Below are positions 30,251 through 40,790 of a DNA stretch of 64,000 bases, in pieces. Position numbers and translations under genes: made by a program. Origin of the DNA: DATFDN01 sp963756495 (GTDB lineage: Bacteria > Pseudomonadota > Alphaproteobacteria > Acetobacterales > Acetobacteraceae); the NCBI GenBank assembly GCA_963756495.1, contig CAVWNS010000001.1, positions 715,969 to 779,968 on the forward strand. The letters are read 5' to 3'. The notes beneath the pieces were generated by a model. It did not search any database. It saw only the letters and a list, made by a program, of their open reading frames with translations, and was not told the DNA's origin. Each line of letters begins with the position of its first letter. Positions within the stretch are counted from its first letter, which is position 1.

Positions 30251-31729
30251 ATGAATCTCGACGCCTCCCTCGCCATCGCAGGAAGCGGGCTTGCCGCGAT
30301 CAACGCGCAGCTCGCCCTTGTCTCGCACAACGTCGCAAACGCGAGCACCCCGGGATACGCAACCGAGAGCGCGGCCGAGCAAACCGTCGTCGCCGGCGGC
30401 CAGGGAATCGGCGTCGTCTCCGGTCCTGCTCAGCGGGACGTCAATCAGGCATTGCAATCGGCGCTTCTTCAGCAGAACGCGACCACTGCGGGGCTCACCA
30501 CCACCTCCGCCGCGCTACAGGCGATCGACGCGGTTCAGGGCGCGCCGGGCCAGGGTCAGGACATCGCCAGCCTTCTCGGGAATGTCCCGGACTCGTTCTC
30601 GACACTGCTGAGCGACCCCAGCAACGCCACCCGGCAGGTGAGCGTGGTCTCCGCCGCGAGCACGCTTGCCAGCGCGATCAACACGCTCAGCGGTGCCTAC
30701 ACCACCCAGCGACAGGACGCACAGAACGCGATCGTCTCCGAGGTGGGCACCATCAACACGACCCTCGGCACCATCGGCGCGCTTGTCCAACCAGATCATG
30801 GCGGGGAAGGCCCTCGGCCAGAGCACCGCCGACCTCGAGAATCAGCGCGATGCGCAGATCTCGTCGCTGTCGCAGATCGTGGGCGTCAATGTGCTGACAC
30901 AGGCCAACGGCGACGTGCTGCTCAGCACGTCAACCGGCACCACCCTGCCGATCCACGGGACGGCCAATCCACTCGCGACAACGGGCGCCTCCGCCGAGCC
31001 GGGGGCGTTCTATCCGGGCGGCGGCATTCCCGCCATCACGCTGGGCGGGGCGGACGTGACGGCCGCACTGACGGGCGGACAGCTGGGCGCGAACATCGCT
31101 CTGCGGGACACGACACTGCCGACCTACCAGGCCGAACTCGACGAGTTCTCCCAGAACATGGCGGCGAGTTTTTCGACGCAGGGCCTGCCACTGTTCACCA
31201 ACGCCGCGGGCAAGGTGCCGACCGGGACGGGCGGGCCCGCGCAGTCGGGCTATGTCGGCTTCGCGGCCGAAATCCAGGTCAACCCGGCGGTCAGCGCCAA
31301 TCCGGCCGCCGTGCGCGACGGGCTTCCTTCCCTCAACGCGGCGGGTGTCGCCGGCTTTCCCACACTCATCAATGGCGTCCTCGACAACGTGTTGGGAACT
31401 GCCCCGATCGTCGGCACGCACGTCACGGCGCTGGGGGCGACGGGCACGTTGAACGCGCCCTATTCCGCGCCCGCGACGCTGGCCGATTTCGCCTCCACCT
31501 TGGTCAGCGCGCAGTCGGCCGGCAGCGCCGCGGTCGTCCTCGCAGCTCGCGACCGAACAGGCCGTGCAGACGACGCTTGCAGGCAAGCTGAGCACCGAGA
31601 CCGGGGTGAACATGGATACCGAGATGTCCGACATGATCGCCTTGCAGAATGCATATGGCGCGAACGCGAAGATCATCGGCGCCGTGCAGTCGATGTACAC
31701 GACCTTGCTCGGGATGGTGGACCGAATGA
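30251..31729 (+). pseudogene. flgK: Flagellar hook-associated protein FlgK, frameshifted
   Basis: Hook-filament junction protein. The N-terminal SGLAAINAQLALVSHNVAN, the middle LSNQIMAGKALGQSTADLENQRD and the C-terminal GVNMDTEMSDMIALQNAYGA are each clear but lie in different frames. Breaks are near 30783 (one extra T) and 31539 (one extra C), and a further shift is needed to reach the likely stop at 31727-31729, which would overlap the flgL ATG as ATGA. Joined length is about 490 residues. Placement between flgE and flgL is as expected. Confidence 0.92.
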
Positions 31730-32833
31730 GCGGCGTATCTGGCGCGCCCGTCGCCCGGCGAATACGGGCTGACTCGCGACACTGGTGGCCGACAGCGCCA
31801 GCACCCGCCAGCGCCTTGATCAGCTCACCGAGCAGGCCAGCTCGGGGATGCAGGCCACGCACCTATGCCGGCCTCGGCGCCGGTGCTTCCGTCTCGCTCA
31901 TCCTCAGCCCGCAGATCGCGAGCCTGCAGACATGGCAGAACAACATCTCGGCGGCGACAGGGCAGATGGGGGTGACGCAGACCGCGATGACGCAGATCCA
32001 GCAGATCGCGTCGAACTTCTACGCCCAGACTCGACAACCTGAACGGCATCAACCCTTCGGAGGTGGACAGCGTTGCGGCCTCGGCGCGCGATGCGCTGAA
32101 GCAGGTGGCGGGACTGCTCGATACGCAGGATGGCGACGTGTTCGTGTTCGGCGGCGCCGACACGGGCAATCCGCCAGTGCCGAACCCCGGCAACATCCTG
32201 TCGTCGGGGTTCTACACGCAGATCGCGGCCGCGGTCGGCAATCTGGGCGCAGCCGGCGCGTCGGCGACCGCCACGGCGACGCTTGGCGGTCGCAAGCTCG
32301 AACGCGGCCGGCACCTCGCCCTTCTCCGCCTATATGTCGCAGCCGGCCAGCGACGCTGCAGGCGCAGATACCGACCGTGCAGACCGGGCCGGACCAGACC
32401 AGCCAGATCGGGCTGCTCGCCAGCGCCAATGCCGCTATCGCCTCTCCGGCTGGCTCGACCACCGGCTCGTATATGCGCGACCTGATGCGCTCGCTGGCCA
32501 CGCTCGGTTCGCTGTCGAGCTCGCAGGCGAACCTCGCCGGCTTCGCCGGGCCTGGTGCAGGACACGCGCACCAGCCTGCAAGGCGCGATCACCGCAATGG
32601 CCGGCGACGCGGGCGTGCTGGGCGACCGCCAGACGGCGCTGACCGCAACGCAGACGGGGCTCGCCGACACACAGACCGCCCTGACGACGCAGGTCGGCTC
32701 CGCCCAGGACGCCAACATGGCGCAGACGCTGTCGAACATCACGCTGGTGCAGACGCAACTTCAGGCCTCCTACCAGATGATCGCCGGCTTGAGCAGCCTG
32801 TCGCTCGCGAAAATCCTGCCGCCGGGACCGTGA
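31726..32833 (+). pseudogene. flgL: Flagellar hook-associated protein FlgL, frameshifted
   Basis: Second junction protein between hook and filament. Pieces in different frames give LVADSASTRQRLDQLTEQASSG, TYAGLGAGASVSLILSPQIA, WQNNISAATGQMGVTQTAM, DGDVFVFGGADTGNPPVPNP and the C-terminal MAQTLSNITLVQTQLQASYQ, all flagellin-like helical ends. At least five indels are needed over about 370 residues. The start ATG 31726 is inferred from the position of the flgK stop. The true C-terminus ends at 32833. Confidence 0.87.
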
Positions 32834-32869
32834 GTCGCTTCACCGGCCGTTAACCCGAGCGCCGCAAAA

Positions 32870-32885
32870 TGGCGCTCTGCCCGCA
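32870..32885 (+). promoter_or_regulatory. Possible sigma-54 promoter upstream of flagellin
   Basis: TGGCGCTCTGCCCGCA has the invariant GG and GC at correct sigma-54 spacing and ends 44 bases before the flagellin ATG, a placement almost identical to that of the flgE site. It is weaker in the -12 half (CCGCA for TTGCA). Confidence 0.5.
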
Positions 32886-32929
32886 AAAAGCGGGGCTATC
32901 CGCAACTTTGTGGGCAAAGGTAAGAAACC

Positions 32930-33777
32930 ATGTCCTTCTCGATCAATACCAACATCGGCGCGATGATCGCGCTGCAATCGCTCAACTCGACGGCCACTCA
33001 GCTTGCCGCCGTGCAGAAGCAGGTCTCGACCGGCTATCGTGTCGCCGACGCCACCGACGACGGCGCGGCCTATGCGGTCGCGCAGAGGGTGCGTTCCGAC
33101 GTCGGCGCGCTGACCAGCGCCAACCAGCAGCTCGGCAACGTGCAGGGGCTTGCTGGAGCACGACCATCACCGGCCTGAACGACGCCTCCAACACGCTCAA
33201 CTCGCTGAACGCGGTCCTGGTCAAGCTCGCCGACGGCAACACGCAGGGCAGCCAGCGCACGCAGTATCAGGCGCAGTACACGCAGCTGGTGGCGCAGATC
33301 AAGAACGACTTCAATGGCGCCGACTACAACGGCAAGACGCTGATCGGCAACGTCGGGCGGCGTCTCCCACGGGCGTGACGTTCGGCCAGCACCGCAGTGG
33401 TGCAGGACGAGCTCGGCACGACCTACGGCATCGCCACGTTCGGCGGCAACACGCTCTACACGTCGCTGAACGTGGCGAGCTTCACGTCCACGCGGCGCGC
33501 AGTCGTTCCTGACCGGCACTTTCGCCAACGCAGCTCAACACGCATCGCCAACCAGCTCAACACCTACGGCGCGACTACGAACTACGTCACCAACCAGATC
33601 AGCTACAACAGCGACAAGATCGACGCGCTGAACAGCGGCCTCGGCTCGCTGGTCGACGCCGACCTGGCCAAGGAATCGGCGCAGCTCCAGTCGCTGCAGA
33701 TCCAGCAGCAGCTCGGTACCCAGGCGCTCAGCCTGGCCAATCAGGCGCCGCAGACGCTGCTGAGCCTGTTCAAGTAA
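32930..33777 (+). pseudogene. Flagellin, frameshifted
   Basis: Filament subunit of about 280 residues, short like many alphaproteobacterial flagellins. The N-terminal D0/D1 (SINTNIGAMIALQSLNST, VSTGYRVADATDDGAAYAV) and the C-terminal D1/D0 (VTNQISYNSDKIDALNSGLG, QLGTQALSLANQAPQTLLSL) are conserved. Indels near 33155, 33355, 33500 and 33530 break the frame; the middle pieces (LNDASNTLNSLNAVLVKLAD, DELGTTYGIATFGGNTLYTS) still read well. Downstream flbT and flaF regulate flagellin, and downstream TPR enzymes probably modify it. Confidence 0.92.
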
Positions 33778-33784
33778 GCCGGAA

Positions 33785-33803
33785 GGCGGGCAAAACGCCC
33801 GCC
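33785..33803 (+). terminator. Hairpin after flagellin gene
   Basis: GGCGGGC and GCCCGCC form a seven-pair GC stem around a five-base loop, eight bases after the flagellin stop. No U-run follows, so it is either a weak intrinsic terminator or an mRNA-stabilising hairpin that raises flagellin over flbT expression. A second short palindrome (GTCGGTC-CT-GACCGAC) lies just downstream. Confidence 0.5.
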
Positions 33804-33866
33804 CGTCGCTTCGTCGGTCCTGACCGACCAGGCGACGACAGTCCGCAGTCGATCAGGAAAAGCTCG

Positions 33867-34317
33867 ATGTCCACTCTGGTTCTAGAGCTGCGTCAGGGCG
33901 AGGTCATGATCGTCAACGGCGCACCGATCCGGTTCCGTACGAAGTCGCGGATCGAGCTGACCGCCAAGGCGCGCTTCCTGTTCGGCAAGCAGATCATGGC
34001 GCCCGACCAGGCGGACAGCCCGGCGCGGCGCATCTATTTCGCCCTGCAATCCGCCTATATCGGCAACGAGGACGAGCGCGCCCGCGGGCCTGGCGTCGGC
34101 GCGCGAGCTGATCGCGGAGTTCAAGGCGGCGACCACCTCGGCGCTGGCGCGCGACATGCTCGACCGGGCGCTGGCCGCCGCCGAGGCCGACGACTGCTAC
34201 CAAGCGCTGAAACTGGCTCGGCGCATCATCCAGCACGAGGACACCGTGCTGGGCCGCGCCTGCGACGGCGCCGACCCCTCTCACCCAGCAGCGAGCCGAC
34301 CGCCATGCAGACCATGA
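33867..34317 (+). pseudogene. flbT: Flagellin-mRNA regulator FlbT, frameshifted
   Basis: Post-transcriptional regulator that binds flagellin mRNA in Caulobacter. The N-terminal LVLELRQGEVMIVNGAPIRF, then KQIMAPDQADSPARRIYFAL, are in the first frame; after about 34085 the frame shifts and LIAEFKAATTSALARDMLDR and CYQALKLARRIIQHEDTV complete the FlbT fold. The inferred stop overlaps the flaF start. Joined length is about 149 residues. The family call is strong from the PARRIYFA and YxALK(L)xRxII motifs and context. Confidence 0.88.
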
Positions 34318-34657
34318 AGCCGGCGTCCAGGCCTATCGGCCGCCGCCGGCCACCGCAGCCTGCGCGAGCAGGAGGCCGACGTGTTCCGCCAGGCCACCGG
34401 CGCGCTGCGCGCCGCGCGCGGCGCGCGCCCTGCAGCGGGTCGCGCGCTCGCCGACAACCGCCGGCTCTGGCTGACCGTCACCGATCTGATGCGCGATCCC
34501 GCCAACGCCCTGCCGGCCGAACTGCGCGCCTCGATCGTCTCGGTCGGGCGCGCCGTGCAGCGCGAGATGGAGCGCGAGCGCCGGACTTCGAGTTCCTGAT
34601 CTCGATCAACGAGAACATCGCCGCCGGCCTGAGCCGGCCGCGGCTGAGCAGGCGCGC
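34305..34657 (+). pseudogene. flaF: Flagellar biosynthesis regulator FlaF, frameshifted
   Basis: Partner of FlbT that promotes flagellin synthesis or secretion. Recognised from SLREQEADVFRQATGALRAA, LADNRRLWLTVTDLMRDPAN, LPAELRASIVSVGRAVQREM and DFEFLISINENIAAGL, all in the right order for FlaF (about 115 residues) but split across frames by several indels near 34350, 34425 and 34580. The exact start (34305 or 34314) and stop are uncertain. Confidence 0.83.
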
Positions 34658-35514
34658 ATGGGCACTCAGCCTCAGGCTATCTTCCGTCGCTGTTCGGCGC
34701 CGGCGACGACGCAGCGGCGCAACCGGAGCCTGCTGACACGCTCTACGGGCGGCGGGCAGGCCGCGCACGCGCTCGGGCAGAACCCGATCGCCGCGCTTGA
34801 CCAGGCCGAGCTGAACCAGACGCAGGATATCAAGGCGACCGCGCAGCAGCCCGACCGTGCAGCGCGCCGTCAGCCAGTTCACCGCGGCGGTGCAGAAAGC
34901 GACCAGCGTGCAGCAGCTCCTGAGCAATCCGACGGTGATGCAGGTGCTGCTGACCGCCAACGGTCTGGGCGATCAGCTGCAATACACGGCGCTCGCCCAG
35001 AAGGCGCTGACCTCGAACGTCAACGACCCGAACTCGCTGGCCAATCAGCTCAGCGACACGCGCTGGAAATCCGTGGCGCAGACCTACAACTTCGCGACCA
35101 AGGGCCTGTCGGTCATCCAGAACCCGCAGGTGCATCGTCGACGATCGCCAACGCCTATGCCGAGGTCACCTGGCGCCAGTCGCTGGACGCCACGACGCCC
35201 GGCCTGTCGAACGCGCTCACGTTCCGCCAGGAGGCGTCCGGCATCACCTCGGTCGATCAGATCCTGGGCGATCCGGTCATGCGCACGGTGGTCACCACCG
35301 CGCTCGGCATCCCCGAGCAGATCGCCTTCCAGCCGCTGGAGGCGCAGGAGAAGGCGATCAGCAGTCGACTCGACATCAGCCAGTTCCAAGACCCGCAATT
35401 CGTCGAGAGCTTCATCCAGCGCTACCTGATCGCGGCCGCCAATCAGCAGCAGCAGCAGCAGCACGCCCGACCTGACCTCGCTCGCGGTCGCAGGCGCAGG
35501 GTCTCGTGGTCTGA
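34658..35514 (+). pseudogene. DUF1217 flagellar-locus protein, frameshifted
   Basis: DUF1217 proteins occur in alphaproteobacterial flagellar clusters; their function is not established. The readable pieces are AHALGQNPIAALDQAELNQ, AVSQFTAAVQKATSVQQLLS, NPTVMQVLLTANGLGDQLQY, ANAYAEVTWRQSLDATTPGL and FVESFIQRYLIAAANQQQQQQ. Indels near 34690, 34745, 34855, 35135 and 35465 break the frame. Start and stop (TGA at 35512) are inferred by joining frames. A CAG repeat encodes a six-Gln run near the end. Confidence 0.8.
35444..35461 (+). repeat. Six-unit CAG trinucleotide repeat
   Basis: Six tandem CAG codons encode Gln6 near the C-terminus of the DUF1217 protein. Slippage in this run would change the Gln number without shifting the frame; a frame break lies just after it. 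Confidence 0.85.
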
Positions 35515-35546
35515 CCGGCTGCGCCCGGCTCAAAAGGAGCCCGCCT

Positions 35547-36977
35547 ATGGACGGCCTGACCGCCTCCCCCGATCTCGATCGCCTCACCGCCCGCGTCGCG
35601 GAGTTGATCGACGCCGGCCGACTCGGGGCGGCGCGTCCGCTGATCGCGGCGCTTCGGACGGCTGGCGCCGGCCTCGCCGCGCCTCGCGGAACTCGCCGCC
35701 GTCCTGGCGCTGAAGGAGGGGCGGTTCGACGAGGCGCGGGCGGAGCTGGACCGGCGCTCGCAGTCCTGGCCGGGAAACGTCGGCTTCTACAAGTGCCGCG
35801 CCGATGTGCGCCGCCAGCAGGGCGATTCGGTCGGCGCCGCGCGAGACGCCGCCGAGGCCGTGGTGCTCGACCCGCAGCGACCCCGACGCGAAGGCAATCC
35901 TTGGGGTGGCGCTGCTGGCGCTCGGTCGCGCGAGGATGCGCGCGCCTGCCTGGCCGCGGCCGTGGCCCGCGAGCCGGGGAACCCGATTGTTTCGCGCGGC
36001 GCTGGCGGACGCGCAGGCGCTGCGGCGACGCCGAAGCGGCCGCGGCCACCCTGGACGACGGGATCGCGCGCGCGCCCGCCGATACCTCCCTGCACAATGC
36101 CGCGGTGCTGCACGCCCTGCGCCGGCGCGACTTCGCCGAGGCGGTCGAACTGGCCGAAGCGGCCCGTCGAGCGGGCGCCGTGGATGCGTGCCTGTTCGGC
36201 CTGATGGGTCACGCGCTGTCCAGCCTCGGCCGGCACGACGAGGCCGCAGAGGCTTATGCCGAGGCACTGAAGCTCGGGCCCGACGACCCCTATGTGCGAC
36301 ATCTCGTCGCCGCGTCCGGCGCCCTGCCCGAACGCCGACCGCGCGCCGACCGACTACATGCGCGCCGTGTTCGACGGGTACGCCGACCACTTCGAGGCGC
36401 ACCTGATCTCGCTCGGCTATCGCGTGCCCGGCCTGATCCGCGCCGCCCTGCTGCGCCATGCGTCGAGCGGCGCGGGGGCGCGGCTCGGCCCGGTGCTCGA
36501 CCTTGGCTGCGGCACCGGACTGGTGGCGGTGGCGCTGCTCGACTTCCGGTCGGCCCGATCACCGGGGTCGATCTCTCCCCGCGCATGCTCGCCGCCGCGG
36601 CCGCCAAGCAGCTCTATGCCGACTTCGCGAGGACGACATCATGCGGGTGCTGGCGACCGAGGACCGCCCTGGCGCGTCATCCTCGCGGCCGACGTGCTCT
36701 GCTACTTCGGCGCGCTGGAGGACATCATGGCTGCCGTTCGCCACCGGCTCGCCCCCGGCGGTCTGTTCCTGTTCAATGTCGAGACGCTGAGGGGCATGCC
36801 GCCGCCGCTGCGGTTGGTGCCTCGGCCAGCACGGGCGCTACGCCCATACGCCTGGATTATGTCCACCGCACGGCCGAGGCGGCCGGCTTCGCGGTTGTCG
36901 AGCTGGCAAACGAGACGCTCCGTTAGGAAGCCGACGTCCCGGTGCCGGGCCTGCTCGTCGTGCTGAGCGCGCCGTGA
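35547..36977 (+). pseudogene. TPR protein with C-terminal SAM methyltransferase, frameshifted
   Basis: The N-terminal half is a set of TPR-like helical repeats (LPRCxxxxRRQQGDSVGAARD type, SLGRHDEAAEAYAEALKLGP). The C-terminal half is a class I methyltransferase with VLDLGCGTGLVAVALLD as motif I, GVDLSPRMLAAAAAKQLYA as motif II and VILAADVLCYFGALEDIM, LAPGGLFLFNVETLRG beyond. Several indels (near 35680, 35880, 36010, 36330, 36545, 36630, 36670) break the frame; joined length is about 475 residues. AAAGGAG precedes the ATG. Placed between flagellar genes and the OGT-like gene, it is probably a flagellin or glycan methylase (inference). Confidence 0.82.
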
Positions 36978-38963
36978 GTGCAAGCTGTGCCCCCGCTCCG
37001 CCCGATGCCGATCTGCTCACGCGCGGCGAGCGCCTTCCTGCGCCGAGGTGAGGCGCGGGAGGCGGTCGAAGTCCTGCTGCGCTGCTGCGGGCACGCGCCT
37101 GAGCGGGCGGAGGCTTGGAACGCCCTGGGCACTGGCCTTGGCCGAGCCGGCGACATCTGCGCGCACTCGGCGCCCTCGGGCGCGCGCACCGTCTCGCGCC
37201 GCGATCATTGGAATATGCCCTGCGTCGCGCCGAGATCGCCCATATGGCGGGCGCCGGCGACGCCGAACTCGCCTGCCTCGACGATGACGGCGAGGCCGAT
37301 CCGTTGAACGCCACGCCGCTCGCCGCCTCCGGGCTTCTGCTGCATCGGCTCGGACGTCATGCGGAAGGTGCCGACGCGCTCGAGGCCGCCTGCGCGCTCG
37401 CGCCCGACCGGCTCCGCTCTGGGAGCTTCTCGGCAGCGTGCTGGCGCGCGGGCACCAGCTCGCGCACGCCGAGGCGGCGATGCGGCGCGCGCTTGCCCTC
37501 GATCCCGCTAATGGCGCACTGCGCCACGACTTGGCCGTCGTGCTGATGCGAATGCACCGCTTTGGCGCCGCCCGCGCCGAACTGGTGGGTGTTCGCGCAA
37601 TCCGCGGCGACGATCCGACGCTCCTCTGCAATCTCGCCAACGCGACCCTTTGCCTCGGACTGCAGGACGAGGCGCTGGAGATCGCGCGGGAGGCGGTAGC
37701 GCTGGCGCCGGACAGTACGCTTGCGCATCGAGCGATGGTCAACACCCTGCCCTACACGGCGGCGATGACCGCCGCCGGATCTGCTGGCGGCGTTGCCGGC
37801 TTGCGCCGCGCGATTGCCGCGCCCGGCTGCGCGCCGGTCTGGACCAATCCGGCCGACCCCGATCGGCGCCTGCGGGTCGGGCTGCTGTCGGGGATGCTGA
37901 AGACCCATCCCGTCGGCTGGCTCACGATCGCCGGGTTCGAGACGCTCGATCCGCGCGGTTCGCGCTCGTCGGCCTGGCGGAGACGATGCCGAACGACGCG
38001 CTGTCGCGCCGGTTCCGCGCCGTGGCCAGTGAGTTCCACTCGGTGGGGGCTCTGATGATGACGCGCTCTGGCCGTTGCGACGCGCCGGCTGGGGATCGAC
38101 GTGCTGATCGATCTTGGCGGCTATGGCGATCTCGGCCGAATGACCGCCTGCGCGCAACGGCTGGCGCCGGTGCAGATCAAATGGGTCGGCATGCAGAACC
38201 ACTCGACCGGCCTGCCGGAGATGGACTGGTTGCTGACGGACCGGTGGGAAACGCCGCCCGGCTTGCGCACATCTACAGCGAGCGGCTGCTCCGGCTGCCG
38301 GACGGCTACGTCTGCTACAGCCCCCGGCTTATGCGCCCGGATGTGACACCGCTGCCGGCGCTCGCCGCCGGACAGGTCACGTTCGGCTGCTTCACCAATT
38401 GGCCAAAGTGACGCCGGCGCGTTGTCGGCGCATGGGCGGCGATCCTCAACCACGTATCCGGCGCACGCCTGGTCGTGAAAAGCCATGCGTTCGCCGATGC
38501 CGATGCCGAGGTCGTGGCCCGGATGCGCGCCAGCTTCGCCGCGCACGGGATTGCGCGGAACGCGTCTGGATTTGCGCGGCCCCTCGCCGCATCGGGCGTT
38601 CCTCGCCGAGTACGGCGGCGTCGATATCGCGCTTGATCCGTTCCCGTATCCGGGGGCCTGACCACCTGCGAGGCGCTCTGGATGGGCGTGCCCACGGTCA
38701 CCCTGCCCGGAGAGACCTTCGCCTCGCGTCACTCGTTCAGCCACCTCAGCAATGCCGGGCTCGGGGACTGGGCCGCCACAGACCTCGCGGGCTATGTCGG
38801 CCTGGCCGTGGCAAAGGCGCGCGACCTCGATGCGCTGGAGGCATTGCGGATGCGGCTGCGCGGAACGGTGAAGGCGAGTCCGCTCTGCGACGCGCCGCGC
38901 TTCGGCGCCAACCTGGGCGCCGCGCTGCGGCACGCTTGGACCGTGTGGTGCGCGACCCAGTAA
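36974..38963 (+). pseudogene. TPR O-GlcNAc-transferase-like protein, frameshifted
   Basis: Resembles the SPINDLY/OGT family (GT41): N-terminal TPR repeats, then the GT-B catalytic region with RLRVGLLSGMLKTHPVGWLT, DVLIDLGGYGDLGRMTACAQ, LAPVQIKWVGMQNHSTGLPE, QVTFGCFTN and LTTCEALWMGVPTVTLPGET followed by FASRHSFSHLSNAGL. Some eight indels break the frame, including ones near 37180, 37960, 38075, 38255, 38325 and 38660; joined length is about 660 residues. GTG at 36974 overlaps the methyltransferase stop (GTGA). Position after flagellin, flbT and flaF suggests it glycosylates flagellin; the acceptor is not shown by sequence. Confidence 0.85.
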
Positions 38964-38998
38964 CGGCGCCGGCCCGTTCACTGGCCGGGCGTGACCGG

Positions 38999-39817
38999 CT
39001 ATTCCGGAATTTCGTCAGTGACCACGGTGAATTGCGTCAGGCGGGCACCGCCGAAGATCGTGGTGATGGCGACGTCGGTCGCGTCGCGGCCGCGCGCCAT
39101 GAGGATGCGGGCGATCCGCGGGCAATTATGGCGCGCGTCGAAGGTGTACCACCGTCCGCCGAGATAGACGTCGAACCAGGCACTGAAATCCATCGGGGCA
39201 TCCGATCGCGGAACCCCGATATCGCCCAGATAGCCGGTGCAGTATCGTGCCGGGATGTTCATGCACCGGCAGAAGCGTCACCGCCAGATGGGCAAAGTCT
39301 CGGCAGACGCCCTGGCGCTCCATGTACGCATCCCACGCCGTCTTGGTCGGGCGGGCATGTTCGTAGCCGAAGGTGATCCGATCGTGGACGAAGTCGCAGA
39401 TCGCCTGCACGCGCGCCCAGCCGGGCTGGGTGTTGCCGAACAGCGACCAGGCCGTGTCGGACAGGCGATCGGTTTCGCAGTAGCGGCTGCCCAGCAGATA
39501 GACCAGGGCATCGTCGGGCAGGTCCTCCACGGGGTGCTGGATCGCATCGGGGGCAACGTCGTCGGGGGCGCCGCTGTCGTGCACGACGAAGTCTGCAACC
39601 GATGGTTAGCTGACCGATCGGCGCGACGATGCGGGTGCAGATGTTGCCGAAGCCGTCTTCATAGTCCCGCGCCGGGAGCGGCGGATCGAACGTGACGCGG
39701 TGCGGCGTCCGCAGGTCGGGGACCCGCGCTCGGATGCACGCTCAGGATCAGCAGCATCGGCGTCGGTTGCGCGGAGTCGTAGATGATCTCGTAGCCAGCG
39801 CGGATCTGCATCAGCAT
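38999..39817 (-). pseudogene. Transglutaminase-like protein B, frameshifted
   Basis: Fourth gene of the ATP-grasp operon, about 270 residues when joined. The N-terminus MLMQIRAGYEIIYDSAQPTP, the catalytic-Cys helix RQGVCRDFAHLAVTL and the end MDFSAWFDVYLGGRWYTFDAR are conserved for the transglutaminase-like fold. Breaks lie near 39735, 39600 and 39272 (one extra T). Where most transglutaminases have His in a HAW motif, this one has Ser (FSAWFDVY), so the classical Cys-His-Asp triad looks incomplete. Probably acts on peptides made by the operon; activity unproven. Confidence 0.85.
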
Positions 39818-39851
39818 GTCTCCAGGCGATCGAGGCGGGGTACCGTGGCGG

Positions 39852-40784
39852 TCAGCATCCGGCCGCCGATAGCGGGACTTTGCCTGCTAGCTCGGCGCTG
39901 TCGTCGTTCTCGTCAGCGGTGACGCTCACCTCGACCGTCATTCCCAGATGGTCGGCGGGAAAGCCGGTCCAGGTGCCGGACAGCGGGACCGCCTGGCGCG
40001 GGTCGCGGGCGACGGCGATGCGGATGAGATCGCGGTTGCTGCCGACGATCCCGTTCGTGGGATCGTATTCCACCCACCCGGCTCCCGGCAGATAGACTTG
40101 CAGCCAGGCATGCGTCGCGCCACCGCCGACGCGCGGCGTGCCGCCTCGGCGCGGGCTGTGCAGGTACCCGGAGACGAACCGTGCCGCTAAACCCAGCGAA
40201 CGGACGGCTTCCATCATCAGCATCGCGAAGTCACGGCAGCTGCCGCCGCGAAGCTTGAGGGTCATGGCGGCATCCTGTACCCCTGCGGCCTCACGCGCGA
40301 CGTAGGTGAAGCCGTCACGGATGGCATGGGTCATGTCCGCCAGTAGCGTGTGGGTGCCGGTCGGACCTCCGGAGCGGAGGAACTGCCGAGCCCAGCGATC
40401 GACATCGCGGTTCGGGTCCGGGGTCTGCCGTTCGATGCTCCGCACGAGGTCTGGCACATCCTCCGCGCTGTAGCCGAACGGGTAAGTCCGGGCATTCTCC
40501 TCCAGCACGAAATCGAGGACGTTCATTGCCGTATGGTCAAGACGGACGAAGCTCTCCACCCGCAATTCCGTCGCCCGTCCGCTGAAGCCCACCGCGGCGA
40601 CGCAATTGCCGAACACGTCGTGCATCCAGCGCAGGCTCGCCGGAGCCGGCGTGATATCCAGCCGCGCCTCGATCAGCCGCTGATCGTGCCCTTCGCGTGG
40701 ACGGAGCATCAAGCGATGCTCGCCGAAGGAAACGGGCTGACGGTAGCGGTATGTCGTGACATGACGGACGGAGAGAATGGGCAT
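39852..40784 (-). CDS. Transglutaminase-like protein A
   Basis: Intact 310-residue member of the bacterial transglutaminase-like cysteine protease/amidase superfamily. The N-terminal beta-rich domain (LSVRHVTTYRYRQPVSFGEH) precedes the catalytic domain with Cys in RGGSCRDFAMLMMEAVRSLG, His in GGGATHAWLQVYLPGAGWVE and Asp in VEYDPTNG, so the triad is complete. No signal peptide; cytosolic. It starts six bases after the alpha-E stop and is followed by a second paralogue lacking the usual His. Substrate unknown. Confidence 0.93.
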   Translation of the reverse strand: MPILSVRHVTTYRYRQPVSFGEHRLMLRPREGHDQRLIEARLDITPAPASLRWMHDVFGNCVAAVGFSGRATELRVESFVRLDHTAMNVLDFVLEENARTYPFGYSAEDVPDLVRSIERQTPDPNRDVDRWARQFLRSGGPTGTHTLLADMTHAIRDGFTYVAREAAGVQDAAMTLKLRGGSCRDFAMLMMEAVRSLGLAARFVSGYLHSPRRGGTPRVGGGATHAWLQVYLPGAGWVEYDPTNGIVGSNRDLIRIAVARDPRQAVPLSGTWTGFPADHLGMTVEVSVTADENDDSAELAGKVPLSAAGC

Positions 40785-40790
40785 CGACCG

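Noticed and set aside
30251..38963. Programmed frameshifting as the cause of the broken frames
   Set aside because: Too many shifts in unrelated genes and no repeated slippery sequence or stimulatory structure at the break sites.
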